Shown: piece after piece, positions 9,278 to 17,675 of the stretch
Numbering within the stretch: the first letter of the stretch is position 1
Layout: each line of letters starts with the position of its first letter
Source of the DNA: Bryobacteraceae bacterium
GTDB taxonomy: Bacteria; Acidobacteriota; Terriglobia; Bryobacterales; Bryobacteraceae
Assembly (NCBI GenBank): GCA_019187195.1
Contig: JABAQT010000019.1
Coordinates: 61,783 to 125,782, forward strand
Length of the DNA stretch: 64,000 bases
Direction: 5' to 3'
The notes under the pieces: model-generated
Told to the model about the DNA's origin: nothing
Database searches by the model: none
The model's input: only the letters and a program-made list of their open reading frames with translations
Translations under genes and position numbers: made by a program

Positions 9278-10045
9278 TCAGTAGTGGATCCAGCCGCCGT
9301 CGACGTTGAGCGTCTGTCCGGTGATCGCCCCTCCGAGACCCGACGCCAGAAACAGCGCGACGTTGGCGACGTCATCGGGCATGATGCGGCGTTTCAGGCA
9401 TTGGAGCGGGATTACCGCGTTGGCCTCCTCCACCGTGGCGACCTGCTTTTCCGACTCGGTCCTGATTGCTCCCGGGCTGATGCAGTTGACCCGGATGCCG
9501 TGCCGCCCCACCTCCCGCGCCAGCACCCTGGTTAGCCCGATGATTCCACCCTTGGCCGAGACGTAATGAGCCAGCCGCTCCATCCCCAGAAAGAACGTTA
9601 CCGAGGAAATGTTGACGATCGCGCCCGCGCCCTGCCGCACCATGTGCGGGAGCACCAGCCGGCTGCAGAGGAAGACGCTCTTCAGGTTGACGGCGAGAAC
9701 ATCGTCCCATTCGGTTTCAGACATTTCGAGAAAGGGCCGCCGTGGATACGCTCCAGCGTTGTTGACCAGTACGTCGATCCGGCCGAAGGCGCCGATCGAA
9801 GCATCCACGGCGGCGGCAAGAGCGGCGGGATCCCGGACATCGGCGGTTTCCGCGCGCGCCGTTCCTCCATCGGCCGCGATGGCCGCGGCCACACGGGCCG
9901 CGCCGTCACCGTCGCGGTCGAGCAGGACGACTTTCGCGCCGTGACGGGCGAATGTGATCGCGATGGATTCGCCGATGCCGGCGGCGGCGCCCGTGACCAG
10001 AGCGGCTTGTCCGTCAAGGAGGTGCGAAGTGGATGGAAGCGTCAT
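9278..10045 (-). CDS. Short-chain dehydrogenase/reductase
   Basis: 255-residue classical SDR: cofactor loop TGAAAGIG (residues about 18-25), DVRD, NNAGA, catalytic serine in NISSVTF, YVSAK (Tyr-x3-Lys), and ISPGAIRTES. The acidic residue in LLDRDGD after strand 2 suggests NAD preference. First gene of the minus-strand unit with the symporter and epimerase. In oxidative deoxy-sugar pathways SDRs act either as sugar 1-dehydrogenase or as 2-keto-3-deoxy-aldonate dehydrogenase; the sequence does not decide between them. The predicted leader is very short (about 9 nt) and a good ribosome binding site is lacking. Confidence 0.88.
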   Translation of the reverse strand: MTLPSTSHLLDGQAALVTGAAAGIGESIAITFARHGAKVVLLDRDGDGAARVAAAIAADGGTARAETADVRDPAALAAAVDASIGAFGRIDVLVNNAGAYPRRPFLEMSETEWDDVLAVNLKSVFLCSRLVLPHMVRQGAGAIVNISSVTFFLGMERLAHYVSAKGGIIGLTRVLAREVGRHGIRVNCISPGAIRTESEKQVATVEEANAVIPLQCLKRRIMPDDVANVALFLASGLGGAITGQTLNVDGGWIHY

Positions 10046-10053
10046 GTCCGATG

Positions 10054-10089
10054 TGGTCTGACCATATCATGAAGAATGCCACCGGTCAA
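10054..10089 (-). promoter_or_regulatory. Promoter and operator C of the SDR-symporter-epimerase unit
   Basis: On the minus strand TTGACC (10089-10084), 17-nt spacer, TATGGT (10066-10061). The -10 is embedded in the perfect odd palindrome TGGTCTGACCA (10054-10064), extended to near-symmetry over 10050-10068. It is the best copy of the shared operator. Confidence 0.6.
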
Positions 10090-10092
10090 GAC

Positions 10093-10129
10093 TTGACTGG
10101 GGTATTGACGCTCTGATATGGTCAGACCG
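10093..10129 (+). promoter_or_regulatory. Promoter and operator D of the alpha-L-fucosidase gene
   Basis: TTGACT (10093-10098), 18-nt spacer, TATGGT (10117-10122). The -10 overlaps TGGTCAGACCG (10119-10129). Together with site C it makes a symmetrical divergent control region: two operators 55 nt apart centre to centre, each over a -10 hexamer of the same sequence. Confidence 0.6.
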
Positions 10130-10147
10130 CGACCCGCGTGGGAGATC

Positions 10148-11509
10148 ATGAAACGAATTCTTTCCAGTCTGATTTGTCTGGCGCTTTGCGGCGCGGCCGC
10201 CGCGCAGCAGGATGCGAAGACGCGGCTGAAGCAGCGCCTCGAGTGGTTTCAGGACCAGCGCTTTGGCCTCTTTCTTCACTGGGGCGCCTACAGCCAGATG
10301 GGCTGGTTCGAATCCTGGCCTCTCGTATGGGCGGACCGCAAATGGTCAAACCCTTCCATTCAGACCCGGGAACAGATGGTGGAGTTCCGGAAAACTTACT
10401 TTGCCCTGAACCGGACGTTCAACCCAACGGCGTTTGATCCCGCCGATTGGGCCAAGGCCGCCAAGCGAGCGGGCATGAAGTACGTCGTCTTCACCACGAA
10501 GCATCACGACGGCTTCAGCATGTTCGACACGCGGATGACTGACTACCGCGTCACCGCTCCGGACTGCCCCTTCAGCAAGAACCCCCGCGCGAACATCGCC
10601 AGGGAGGTGTTCGACGCATTTCGCAAGGAAGGGTTCGGGATCGGCGCGTACTTCTCCAAATCGGACTGGCACTCCCCATACTATTGGAATCCGGATACGT
10701 TCGCCGAAGATCGCAATCCGAACTACGACACACTCGCCCAGCCCGAACGGTGGGCGAAGTTTGTCTCCTTTGTCCACGGCCAAATCAGGGAACTGATGAC
10801 AGGTTATGGCAGGATCGACATCCTGTGGCTGGATGGAGGGCAGGTGAGGCCGCCGAAGCAGGACATTCAGATGGACAAGCTCGCCGCCATGGCACGCGGT
10901 TTTCAGCCGGACCTCATCATGGTGAACCGTAATGCGCGCGACAACTACGAGGATTATCGCACCCCTGAGCAGGAAGTTCCCGATAAGCCGCTCGGCTATG
11001 TTTGGGAAAGCTGCATTACGATGGGGAAACAGTGGTCCTACAAGCCGGACGACCAGTACAAGACGGCGCGCGAGCTGATTCATCTGCTGGTGAACGTTGT
11101 CTCCAAGGGCGGTAATCTGCTGCTGAACATCGGTCCGGGACCTGACGGACGCCTGCCGGCGGCAGCGCTCTCGCGGTTGGAGGAGATCGGTGATTGGATG
11201 GCGGTGAACGCCGAGGCCATTCATGGCACACGTCCGATTGCGCCCTATAAGACCGGCCAGGTGGCGTTCACCCGCAAGGGGAAGACGGTGTACGCAATCT
11301 ACATGGCCGCGGAGGGAGAATCCGGTCTGCCTTCACGGATTGAACTATCCGGGTTAACGCTTGCTCCGGGCACGCCCGTCAGGCTGCTCGGCTCCGATAG
11401 GACGTTGCGATCCGGAAGGGATGGCGAAACCTCCGTCATCGAGGTTCCGCAAGGGCTGCGGAGATCGGCCCCCGGCAAGTACGCGTGGGTTTTCCGCTTC
11501 ACAATATAG
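10148..11509 (+). CDS. Alpha-L-fucosidase, GH29
   Basis: 453-residue secreted glycoside hydrolase that would release alpha-linked L-fucose from glycans. Signal peptide MKRILSSLICLALCGAAAAQ, then GH29 landmarks: RFGLFLHWGAYS, VVFTTKHHDGFSMF (KHHDGF 118-123), and DILWLDGG with D229 in the position of the nucleophile, then GGNLLLNIGPGPDG and a C-terminal beta-domain. The ATG at 10148 has GGGAG a few bases upstream; the longer frame starting at 10118 begins inside the operator. The gene is single, transcribed divergently from the SDR unit and controlled by operator D. It supplies the strongest substrate clue for the whole 1-11.5 kb locus. Confidence 0.92.
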   Translation: MKRILSSLICLALCGAAAAQQDAKTRLKQRLEWFQDQRFGLFLHWGAYSQMGWFESWPLVWADRKWSNPSIQTREQMVEFRKTYFALNRTFNPTAFDPADWAKAAKRAGMKYVVFTTKHHDGFSMFDTRMTDYRVTAPDCPFSKNPRANIAREVFDAFRKEGFGIGAYFSKSDWHSPYYWNPDTFAEDRNPNYDTLAQPERWAKFVSFVHGQIRELMTGYGRIDILWLDGGQVRPPKQDIQMDKLAAMARGFQPDLIMVNRNARDNYEDYRTPEQEVPDKPLGYVWESCITMGKQWSYKPDDQYKTARELIHLLVNVVSKGGNLLLNIGPGPDGRLPAAALSRLEEIGDWMAVNAEAIHGTRPIAPYKTGQVAFTRKGKTVYAIYMAAEGESGLPSRIELSGLTLAPGTPVRLLGSDRTLRSGRDGETSVIEVPQGLRRSAPGKYAWVFRFTI

Positions 11510-11781
11510 ACTGTTCGGGCCGAATCGCCGTCCCGCTCCGCTATCCCGGTGAAGGCGCATCCGTGCTTCCCGTTTGTCCGGATTCATCAAGAGTGTGGGC
11601 AATACCGGACAGGATAGTCTTTTGAACTGTTGCAAATACATGAGTTGTCATCCTGCGCCCGGACCGCCACCCTCTGCCGATCCGTGGGAAAATGGTAGCG
11701 CTCAGTGGTCAGCTAACGGCGAGGGACGTCAAAGCCTCGCAATGTCCGAGAGAGATCCTGTTTGTGAGGAGAAGTCTCAAG

Positions 11782-14700
11782 ATGAATCAAATTGATAAAT
11801 TGCAGACCGCCGTCCGCCGGCTTACGTTCGCCATCCTTTTTATGGCCTGCGTGGCTTTGGCTCAGATCATCTCCAGTTCGATTGTCGGTCAGGTGAGTGA
11901 TCCGAGCGGCGCGGGCGTGCCGGAAGCGCAAATCACAGTGACCAACGAAGGCACGGGAATCAGCGTTAGAGCAAAAGCCGATGCCTCCGGAACCTACTCA
12001 GTGCCCAACCTTCAACCTGGCGTCTACACCGTAACCGTGTCAAAAGAGGGTTTCCAGAGCACCCGCACTACCGGTGTACAGGTGCTCGCTTCCCAGTCAG
12101 TTCGCGTGAACACCGGATTGCGGGTTGGCGAGGTGCAGCAGAGCGTCACCGTCAGCGGTGAAGCCGCGCTTGTCAAGACCGAAAGCCCCACCATCGGCGG
12201 AACCATTACCCCCCGTCAGATGACGGAACTTCCGCTGGCGCTCCAGTCCATCGACGCCTTGATGGCTCTTGTGCCCGGAGCCCAGGTATCGGGTTCCAGC
12301 CCCCAGACCGGCGGCGGCACCCATTGGGGTTCGTTTAACTTCACCATCAATGGTACGCAGGCCAACGATTTCGGCAACGGCGCCGGAGCGTATTCCTACG
12401 GCATGGGCATGGTCAGTCTCCCACCGGTCCAGTCCATGCAGGAATTCAAGGTCGAGGCCTACAACACGAATGCCGAATTCCGGCAATTGGGCACCATCAC
12501 CATAGTGACCAAGTCCGGCGCCAACGACTTTCACGGCGACGCCTATGAGTTGAATCAGAATAAATCGCTGAACGCCAACACGTTCATCAACAATGCCACC
12601 GGCAGGCCGCGGTCGCCCTTCGTCCGCAACCAGTTCGGAGTGAACATCGGCGGGCCTATCAAGAAGAACAAGGCATTTTTCTTCTTCGATTATGCCGGCC
12701 TGCGGAACCGCACCTACACTTCGCCGCAGCTAACCATTCCCGGCATGGCCATGCGGGATGGCGATTTCGGCGCGTTGTGCCCCACCTTCAGCGCGAGCGG
12801 AGAATGCATCGACTCGAAAGGAACCCAGTTATACAACCCGTGGACAGGCAGTCCCTTCCCCTTTAACAAGATCCCCTCGAATATGATCACCTCGCAGGCC
12901 CGGGAATTGAACAAGTTCCTGCCGCCGCCCACACAGGCGGTGAACAGCGGGGGCGTTCCGGGAGCGGGTGTGAACTTCATTGGCTTGAACGCAGCCGCGC
13001 AGTCGATGAACGCGATAGACTTGCGGATCGACTACAACATCTCCGATAAAGATCAGGTTTACGGCGTATATACGCGCAACATCGGCGATCCGTTCGGAGT
13101 GCAGCAGAATTACCCCTCCACCTACGGCCAGGCGTCGAACTTCGGCTACAAGACGTTTGGCTACAGCCTGGTGGAAACGCACACCTTCAGCCCCACGTTG
13201 CTGAATGATTTCCGCTTTGCCTGGTTCGATCATCCCAACATCCGGACCGGTATGAACCTCGATTTCGATCCCACCACCCTATTCCCCCAGTTGACCAAGA
13301 GCCCCAACCGTGGACTTCCGACGATGAGCATGGCCGGCTACACCGGCATGTTCTACGACTATGGGAAGGGATACTACTCACACGCCTTCGACCTGGAGTG
13401 GACCGACAACATCACCTGGGTGAAGGGAAAGCACACCTTGAAGTTCGGCGCCCAGACCACAACATATAAGAGCTACGGCCCGAACCCCAACGCGCCTTTG
13501 GGAACATTCAGCTTCAATGGCCAATGGACGGGGAACAAGGGGTGGCCGGGTCAACCCACATCCCAAGGCAACGCTTACGCCGACTTCCTCCTGGGGGCGG
13601 TGAACCAATCGGTGACCGGTCTCGCGGGAGTCTTTTCGGGCGTGTATTGGAACTGGGACACGGAAGCCTATGCCCAGGACACCTGGCAGGCGCGGAAGAA
13701 CCTGACATTGTACTTCGGCCTTCGCTACATGTACCAGACGCCCTGGAACTGGCAGAACGGCTATTCCACCTATTGGGATCCGGGAACAAACCGCCTGGCG
13801 CTGCCGCAGGATTCCGACACACCCGTTTTCCCTCCGGTGGGCGCGTCCCTGCCGATGTTCAACGCCTATAACTTCACCACCACCAAGGCGCTGGGAATTC
13901 CGGCCCGCTATATGATTGGAGACAAGAACAACTGGGGCCCCCGCATCGGGTTCGCCTACCGCCCGTTCAACGACTCGAAGACCGTGTTCCGCGGCGGCTA
14001 CGGCGTTTACTATAACTTCAACCCCGCCTATGTGGGCTCGCGTGATGACGTGTTGAGTCCTCCGTGGGTGGGAGGACTCGGGGGCTTTGCCGGGTCGAAC
14101 TACGTCACGCGCCTCCCCGGCAAGCCGGCCACTCCCTTCGTACCCGACATTACCTTCGCCAATCCCTTCCCCTCATCGTTGCAGACGGTGGCCGGCGCAT
14201 CCCCGAACCCGACCATCTACGCCATGCAGCGGGATTTCAAGAACGCCGCCATCCAGCAGTGGAACGCCACGCTCGAACATCAGTTCAATTCCGATTGGGC
14301 GGTGCGCGCCACTTATGCCGGCAGCCAGTCGCACCATCTCCAGTGGTTCTTCGGCGACATCAATGTTCCACGCACTCAGACGCCGAACGTCACCATCCAG
14401 AATCAGCGGCCCTATCAGCCTTGGGCGGGTATCCTCGCAACGCGCAGCGGCGCGTCCCAGAACTTCAACCAGTTGCAGTTGGGCGTAACCCGGCGCTTCA
14501 GCAAGGGCCTTCTGTTCCAACTCGAGTACGCCTGGACGCGCAGCCTGGACAACCTGGAAGCCGTCGGCGCGCCGCAGAATCCCAATTTCCCCGGGCTGGA
14601 CTATGGCAACAGCACCGGCATCCGCAGACACAGCCTTGTTTTCAACTACCTGTATGAACTGCCATTCGGACGCGGCAGACAGTTCCTCAGCGGCATGAAC

Positions 14701-15204
14701 AAGGTCGCCGACGCGGTGATCGGTGGATGGCAACTCTCGGGAATCACCACCTATGTCACCGGACCTCCGTTTTCGGTCACCTTCGCGGTTCCTTCCAACT
14801 ATGTGGGCTGGTGGGGCGGACGCGCCGACCGTATCGCGGGTTCGGATGCCTACTCGGGACAGGGCAGCGGACATGACATCATCAGCGGTGTGCCGTGGTT
14901 CAACCCCGGCGCATTCGCGCCGCCCACGCCTTGGACCTGGGGCAACGGGGCTCGTAATTCGCTGTTCGGCCCGGGATCGGGAAACTGGGACATCAGCTTC
15001 GCGAAGAACTTTCCCATTCGCGAGCGTTTCCGGCTCCAGTTGAGAACCGATCTCCTGAACGGGTTCAATCACTTCAATCTTGGCGGGCCGACCGCTTCGA
15101 TTGCGGATACACGGGATGGCGGTCTGCCGAACGTGAACAGCGGTAAGATCCTTGGCGGCAGCGGCAGCCGGGTCGTCCAGGTGGGCGCCCGCCTGTTCTT
15201 CTAG
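11782..15204 (+). CDS. TonB-dependent receptor with carboxypeptidase-regulatory N-domain
   Basis: Complete 1,140-residue outer-membrane receptor. An N-terminal hydrophobic segment (LTFAILFMACVALAQ) is followed by a CarboxypepD_reg domain (SSIVGQVSDPSGAGVPEAQI, GVYTVTVSKEGFQSTRT), a plug-like region (TITIVTKSGANDFHGDAYEL), GPIKKNKAFFFFDYAGLRNR and a long beta-barrel ending in the aromatic VVQVGARLFF expected for barrel assembly. The ATG at 11782 has GAGGAGA about 9 nt upstream. The 272 bases before it contain no other gene that I can support and no clear promoter. The stop codon interlocks with that of the convergent sulfatase. Ligand unknown; pairing with the sulfatase suggests a sulfated glycan. 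Confidence 0.92.
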   Translation: MNQIDKLQTAVRRLTFAILFMACVALAQIISSSIVGQVSDPSGAGVPEAQITVTNEGTGISVRAKADASGTYSVPNLQPGVYTVTVSKEGFQSTRTTGVQVLASQSVRVNTGLRVGEVQQSVTVSGEAALVKTESPTIGGTITPRQMTELPLALQSIDALMALVPGAQVSGSSPQTGGGTHWGSFNFTINGTQANDFGNGAGAYSYGMGMVSLPPVQSMQEFKVEAYNTNAEFRQLGTITIVTKSGANDFHGDAYELNQNKSLNANTFINNATGRPRSPFVRNQFGVNIGGPIKKNKAFFFFDYAGLRNRTYTSPQLTIPGMAMRDGDFGALCPTFSASGECIDSKGTQLYNPWTGSPFPFNKIPSNMITSQARELNKFLPPPTQAVNSGGVPGAGVNFIGLNAAAQSMNAIDLRIDYNISDKDQVYGVYTRNIGDPFGVQQNYPSTYGQASNFGYKTFGYSLVETHTFSPTLLNDFRFAWFDHPNIRTGMNLDFDPTTLFPQLTKSPNRGLPTMSMAGYTGMFYDYGKGYYSHAFDLEWTDNITWVKGKHTLKFGAQTTTYKSYGPNPNAPLGTFSFNGQWTGNKGWPGQPTSQGNAYADFLLGAVNQSVTGLAGVFSGVYWNWDTEAYAQDTWQARKNLTLYFGLRYMYQTPWNWQNGYSTYWDPGTNRLALPQDSDTPVFPPVGASLPMFNAYNFTTTKALGIPARYMIGDKNNWGPRIGFAYRPFNDSKTVFRGGYGVYYNFNPAYVGSRDDVLSPPWVGGLGGFAGSNYVTRLPGKPATPFVPDITFANPFPSSLQTVAGASPNPTIYAMQRDFKNAAIQQWNATLEHQFNSDWAVRATYAGSQSHHLQWFFGDINVPRTQTPNVTIQNQRPYQPWAGILATRSGASQNFNQLQLGVTRRFSKGLLFQLEYAWTRSLDNLEAVGAPQNPNFPGLDYGNSTGIRRHSLVFNYLYELPFGRGRQFLSGMNKVADAVIGGWQLSGITTYVTGPPFSVTFAVPSNYVGWWGGRADRIAGSDAYSGQGSGHDIISGVPWFNPGAFAPPTPWTWGNGARNSLFGPGSGNWDISFAKNFPIRERFRLQLRTDLLNGFNHFNLGGPTASIADTRDGGLPNVNSGKILGGSGSRVVQVGARLFF

Positions 15205-16766
15205 TCACGCTTCCTGGGGGGCGGCGCCTTTACGTATGACGACTCCTTCGGTTGTTCATTCGCAAACTGGTCGTCGTCCCTCATGTCCTTCTTGAGGCGG
15301 TAGAGTTCCTGCTTCAACGCGGCTACTGTCTTCCGCGCCGCAGGCTCGTTATAGATGTTGTGCATCTCATGTGGGTCCGCTATTAGGTCGTAGCATTCCC
15401 ACTGATCCTTTTTCCAGTAGTAGATCAGTTTGTGCGTCGCGGTGCGAATCCCATAATGCGCCCGCGTGTTGTGATCCCCCGGATCGTGATAGTAGCGGTA
15501 ATACATCGCGCGCCGCCAATCCCGCGGTGTTTTCCCTTTCCAGACCGGGAGAAAACTGCGCCCCTGCATATCCCGCGGAACCGGCTGGCCGGCCAAGTCA
15601 AGGAACGTCGGCGCAAAGTCACAGTTGATTCCGATCGCGGACGACGTGCTCCCCGGCCGGATCACGCCCGGCCAGCGAACCAGAAACGGCATCCGCAGGC
15701 TCTCCTCGTACATGAAGCGCTTGTCGTACAATCCGTGTTCGCCGAGGAAGAAACCCTGGTCGCTCGTGTAGATCACAACCGTGTTGTCCCTTAGTCCGCT
15801 CGAATCGAGCCAGTCGAGCAGCCGGCCCACGTTGTCATCCACGCTCTGCACGCAGGCCAGGTAGTCCTGCATGTAGCGCTGGTACTTCCAGTCCTCGAGT
15901 TCCTTGCCCCGCAACGTCTTCTTCACCCCGTCAATCTCTGTCTCCACTTCCATCGGCTTCACGCCCAGCCACCGGGTCAGTTCCGCTCCGGAAAGTCCCG
16001 GCGGCGGCTGCAACTTGAGGTCGCGCCGCGTCAGGTCATGGAAGACCGACTGCTTCTGCTCGCGCAGCGCGTCGGTCCTGCCGGAATAGTCGTCCCGCAA
16101 ATTGGCCGGCTCGGGGATGTGTTTGTGCTCGAACATTTTCCGGTGCTTCTCATCGGGCGTCCACTCCCGGTGCGGAGCCTTGTGGTGCGACATCATGAAA
16201 AACGGCTTGTCCTTCGGACGGCGCTTCAACGTGTCGATGGTGATGTCCGTGATGACATCCGTGGCATAGCCTTTGTAGGTCTCCGAGCCATCCTTGTCGT
16301 ACAGGACCGGGTTGTTGTAGACGCCCTGCCCCGGAAGGATGTTCCAATAGTCAAAACCCGTCGGATCGCTTCCCAGGTGCCATTTCCCGACGATCGCCGT
16401 ATAGTAACCGGCCGTCCGCAGCATCTTCGCCACCGTGGGCTGCGATCCGTCGAAACGGTTGAAAACCGGAACGCCGTTCAGATGGCTGTACTTGCCCGTG
16501 AGAATGGTGGCGCGGCTCGGGGTGCAGATCGAATTGGTCGCGAACACCCGGTCCATGCGCATCCCTTCGGCGGCGATCCGGTCGAAGTTCGGCGTCCGGT
16601 TCACCTTGCTGCCGTAGCAACTGATCGCCTGGGACGAGTGATCGTCCGTCATGATGAACAGGATGTTCGGCCTTGCCGCTCCTGCCGCCCCAAACGCAAG
16701 CCCGGAAAGCGGGCCGCAGGCTAACGGGGAGAGCGCAAGCATCCTCCGCCGGGAGATAGGTTCCAT
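15201..16766 (-). CDS. Exported sulfatase (formylglycine-dependent)
   Basis: 521-residue type I sulfatase. The Tat-like N-terminus SRRRMLALSPLACGPLSGLA leads into PNILFIMTDDHSSQ (D41, D42 metal ligands), NSICTPSRATILTGKYSH with the formylglycine cysteine C81, VGKWHLG, SHHKAPHREW, and YTSDQGFFLGEHGLYDKRF. These are the arylsulfatase/iduronate-2-sulfatase-type core motifs. The C-terminus includes YDLIADPHEMHNIYNEP. The ATG at 16766 is preferred because it precedes the twin-arginine signal. It lies 43 nt behind the DUF4159 gene on the same strand, so may be co-transcribed with it. It shares little beyond the core motifs with the sulfatase at 4502-6007, so probably has a different substrate. Confidence 0.92.
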   Translation of the reverse strand: MEPISRRRMLALSPLACGPLSGLAFGAAGAARPNILFIMTDDHSSQAISCYGSKVNRTPNFDRIAAEGMRMDRVFATNSICTPSRATILTGKYSHLNGVPVFNRFDGSQPTVAKMLRTAGYYTAIVGKWHLGSDPTGFDYWNILPGQGVYNNPVLYDKDGSETYKGYATDVITDITIDTLKRRPKDKPFFMMSHHKAPHREWTPDEKHRKMFEHKHIPEPANLRDDYSGRTDALREQKQSVFHDLTRRDLKLQPPPGLSGAELTRWLGVKPMEVETEIDGVKKTLRGKELEDWKYQRYMQDYLACVQSVDDNVGRLLDWLDSSGLRDNTVVIYTSDQGFFLGEHGLYDKRFMYEESLRMPFLVRWPGVIRPGSTSSAIGINCDFAPTFLDLAGQPVPRDMQGRSFLPVWKGKTPRDWRRAMYYRYYHDPGDHNTRAHYGIRTATHKLIYYWKKDQWECYDLIADPHEMHNIYNEPAARKTVAALKQELYRLKKDMRDDDQFANEQPKESSYVKAPPPRKRD

Positions 16767-16809
16767 AACGCATCTCATGATACACGCTTCCATCGAGTCA
16801 AGCCGCGTT

Positions 16810-17637
16810 TCAGTGGCTCATCGCGTACATGATGTAGTTCACCGCGATGCGGATTCCCAATCCTGAAAACCTCTCCGGATAGTTCGGGTCATCCGCCCAC
16901 TCCCAGGAATCGCCCAGATCCATGTTGTGGCAGATAGCCACCATCAGCCGTCCGCGGTCGTCGTAGATGCCGCGCCAGTGCGGCTCCACTCCGTCGTATT
17001 CGTAGACGCGGCCTGTGTAGAGATACTGCACCCCCGGCACCTGGAACCGTTTGTCCAGGTCATACAGAACGTGAAAGATCGGGTCGCTGTTGGGGATGTC
17101 GACAATGGGCCGGTCGGGAAAGACGCGGCGCATGCTGTTCACGAAGATCTCCCATTCCCAGGAGCCGTGAAAGTCATCGCACAGGAAGAAGCCGCCGCGC
17201 AGCAGGTAGTCGCGCATCTTGGCGGCCTGCTGATCGGTCAGGTTCCAATGTCCCACTTCCACGCCGTATAGAAACGGCCAGTTGTACACATCGTCGCCGT
17301 CTTCGAGATTCACCGGCTGCTCGACCGATCGCGCGTGAATGCGTGTCAGCCGCCTCAGCGCCTGCACGATGTGCCGGTCCGAGCGCGGATAGTCCGTGGT
17401 CCAGTCCGAGACACCCTCGCGCCAATTCCCCCCGAAGCGCCCGCGCCGCCCGCCGCCCATCGGCGGATACATCAGGCGGGCGAATACCCATTCCGTTTTC
17501 TCCGCGTAGTCCTTCGGGAGCGGAAAGATTTCGTATTCCCAGCCGGGATATTCGCGGAATGGCTTCTGGAGCGCCTGTGCCGCGGTGAACAGCGTGATCA
17601 GAACGCCCGCTGAAAGAAGAACTGGTCTCAAGCGCAT
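16810..17637 (-). CDS. Secreted DUF4159-domain protein
   Basis: 275-residue protein with a signal peptide (LRPVLLSAGVLITLFTAAQA). The rest matches the DUF4159 pattern: EWVFARLMYPP, DWTTDYPRSDRHIVQALRRL, DDVYNWPFLYGVEVGHW, LRGGFFLCDDFHGSWEWEIF, ISO-type core IPNSDPIFHVLYDL, and GRLMVAICHNMDLGDSWEWAD. In other bacteria DUF4159 has a flavodoxin/glutamine-amidotransferase-like fold and often accompanies gliding or membrane-associated MoxR-type gene sets; its function is unknown. Here it stands between a DsbA-like gene and a sulfatase on the same strand (gaps 38 and 43 nt) without MoxR or VWA neighbours. Confidence 0.85.
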   Translation of the reverse strand: MRLRPVLLSAGVLITLFTAAQALQKPFREYPGWEYEIFPLPKDYAEKTEWVFARLMYPPMGGGRRGRFGGNWREGVSDWTTDYPRSDRHIVQALRRLTRIHARSVEQPVNLEDGDDVYNWPFLYGVEVGHWNLTDQQAAKMRDYLLRGGFFLCDDFHGSWEWEIFVNSMRRVFPDRPIVDIPNSDPIFHVLYDLDKRFQVPGVQYLYTGRVYEYDGVEPHWRGIYDDRGRLMVAICHNMDLGDSWEWADDPNYPERFSGLGIRIAVNYIMYAMSH

Positions 17638-17675
17638 GGGTCAGTGCCCTGGCACCTATGCAAAGGCTAGCACGG

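Noticed and set aside
11693-11708. AGCGCT-centred element upstream of the second TonB receptor, possible LacI-type operator
   Set aside because: Only the central six bases are symmetrical; the outer arms do not match and no second copy was found.
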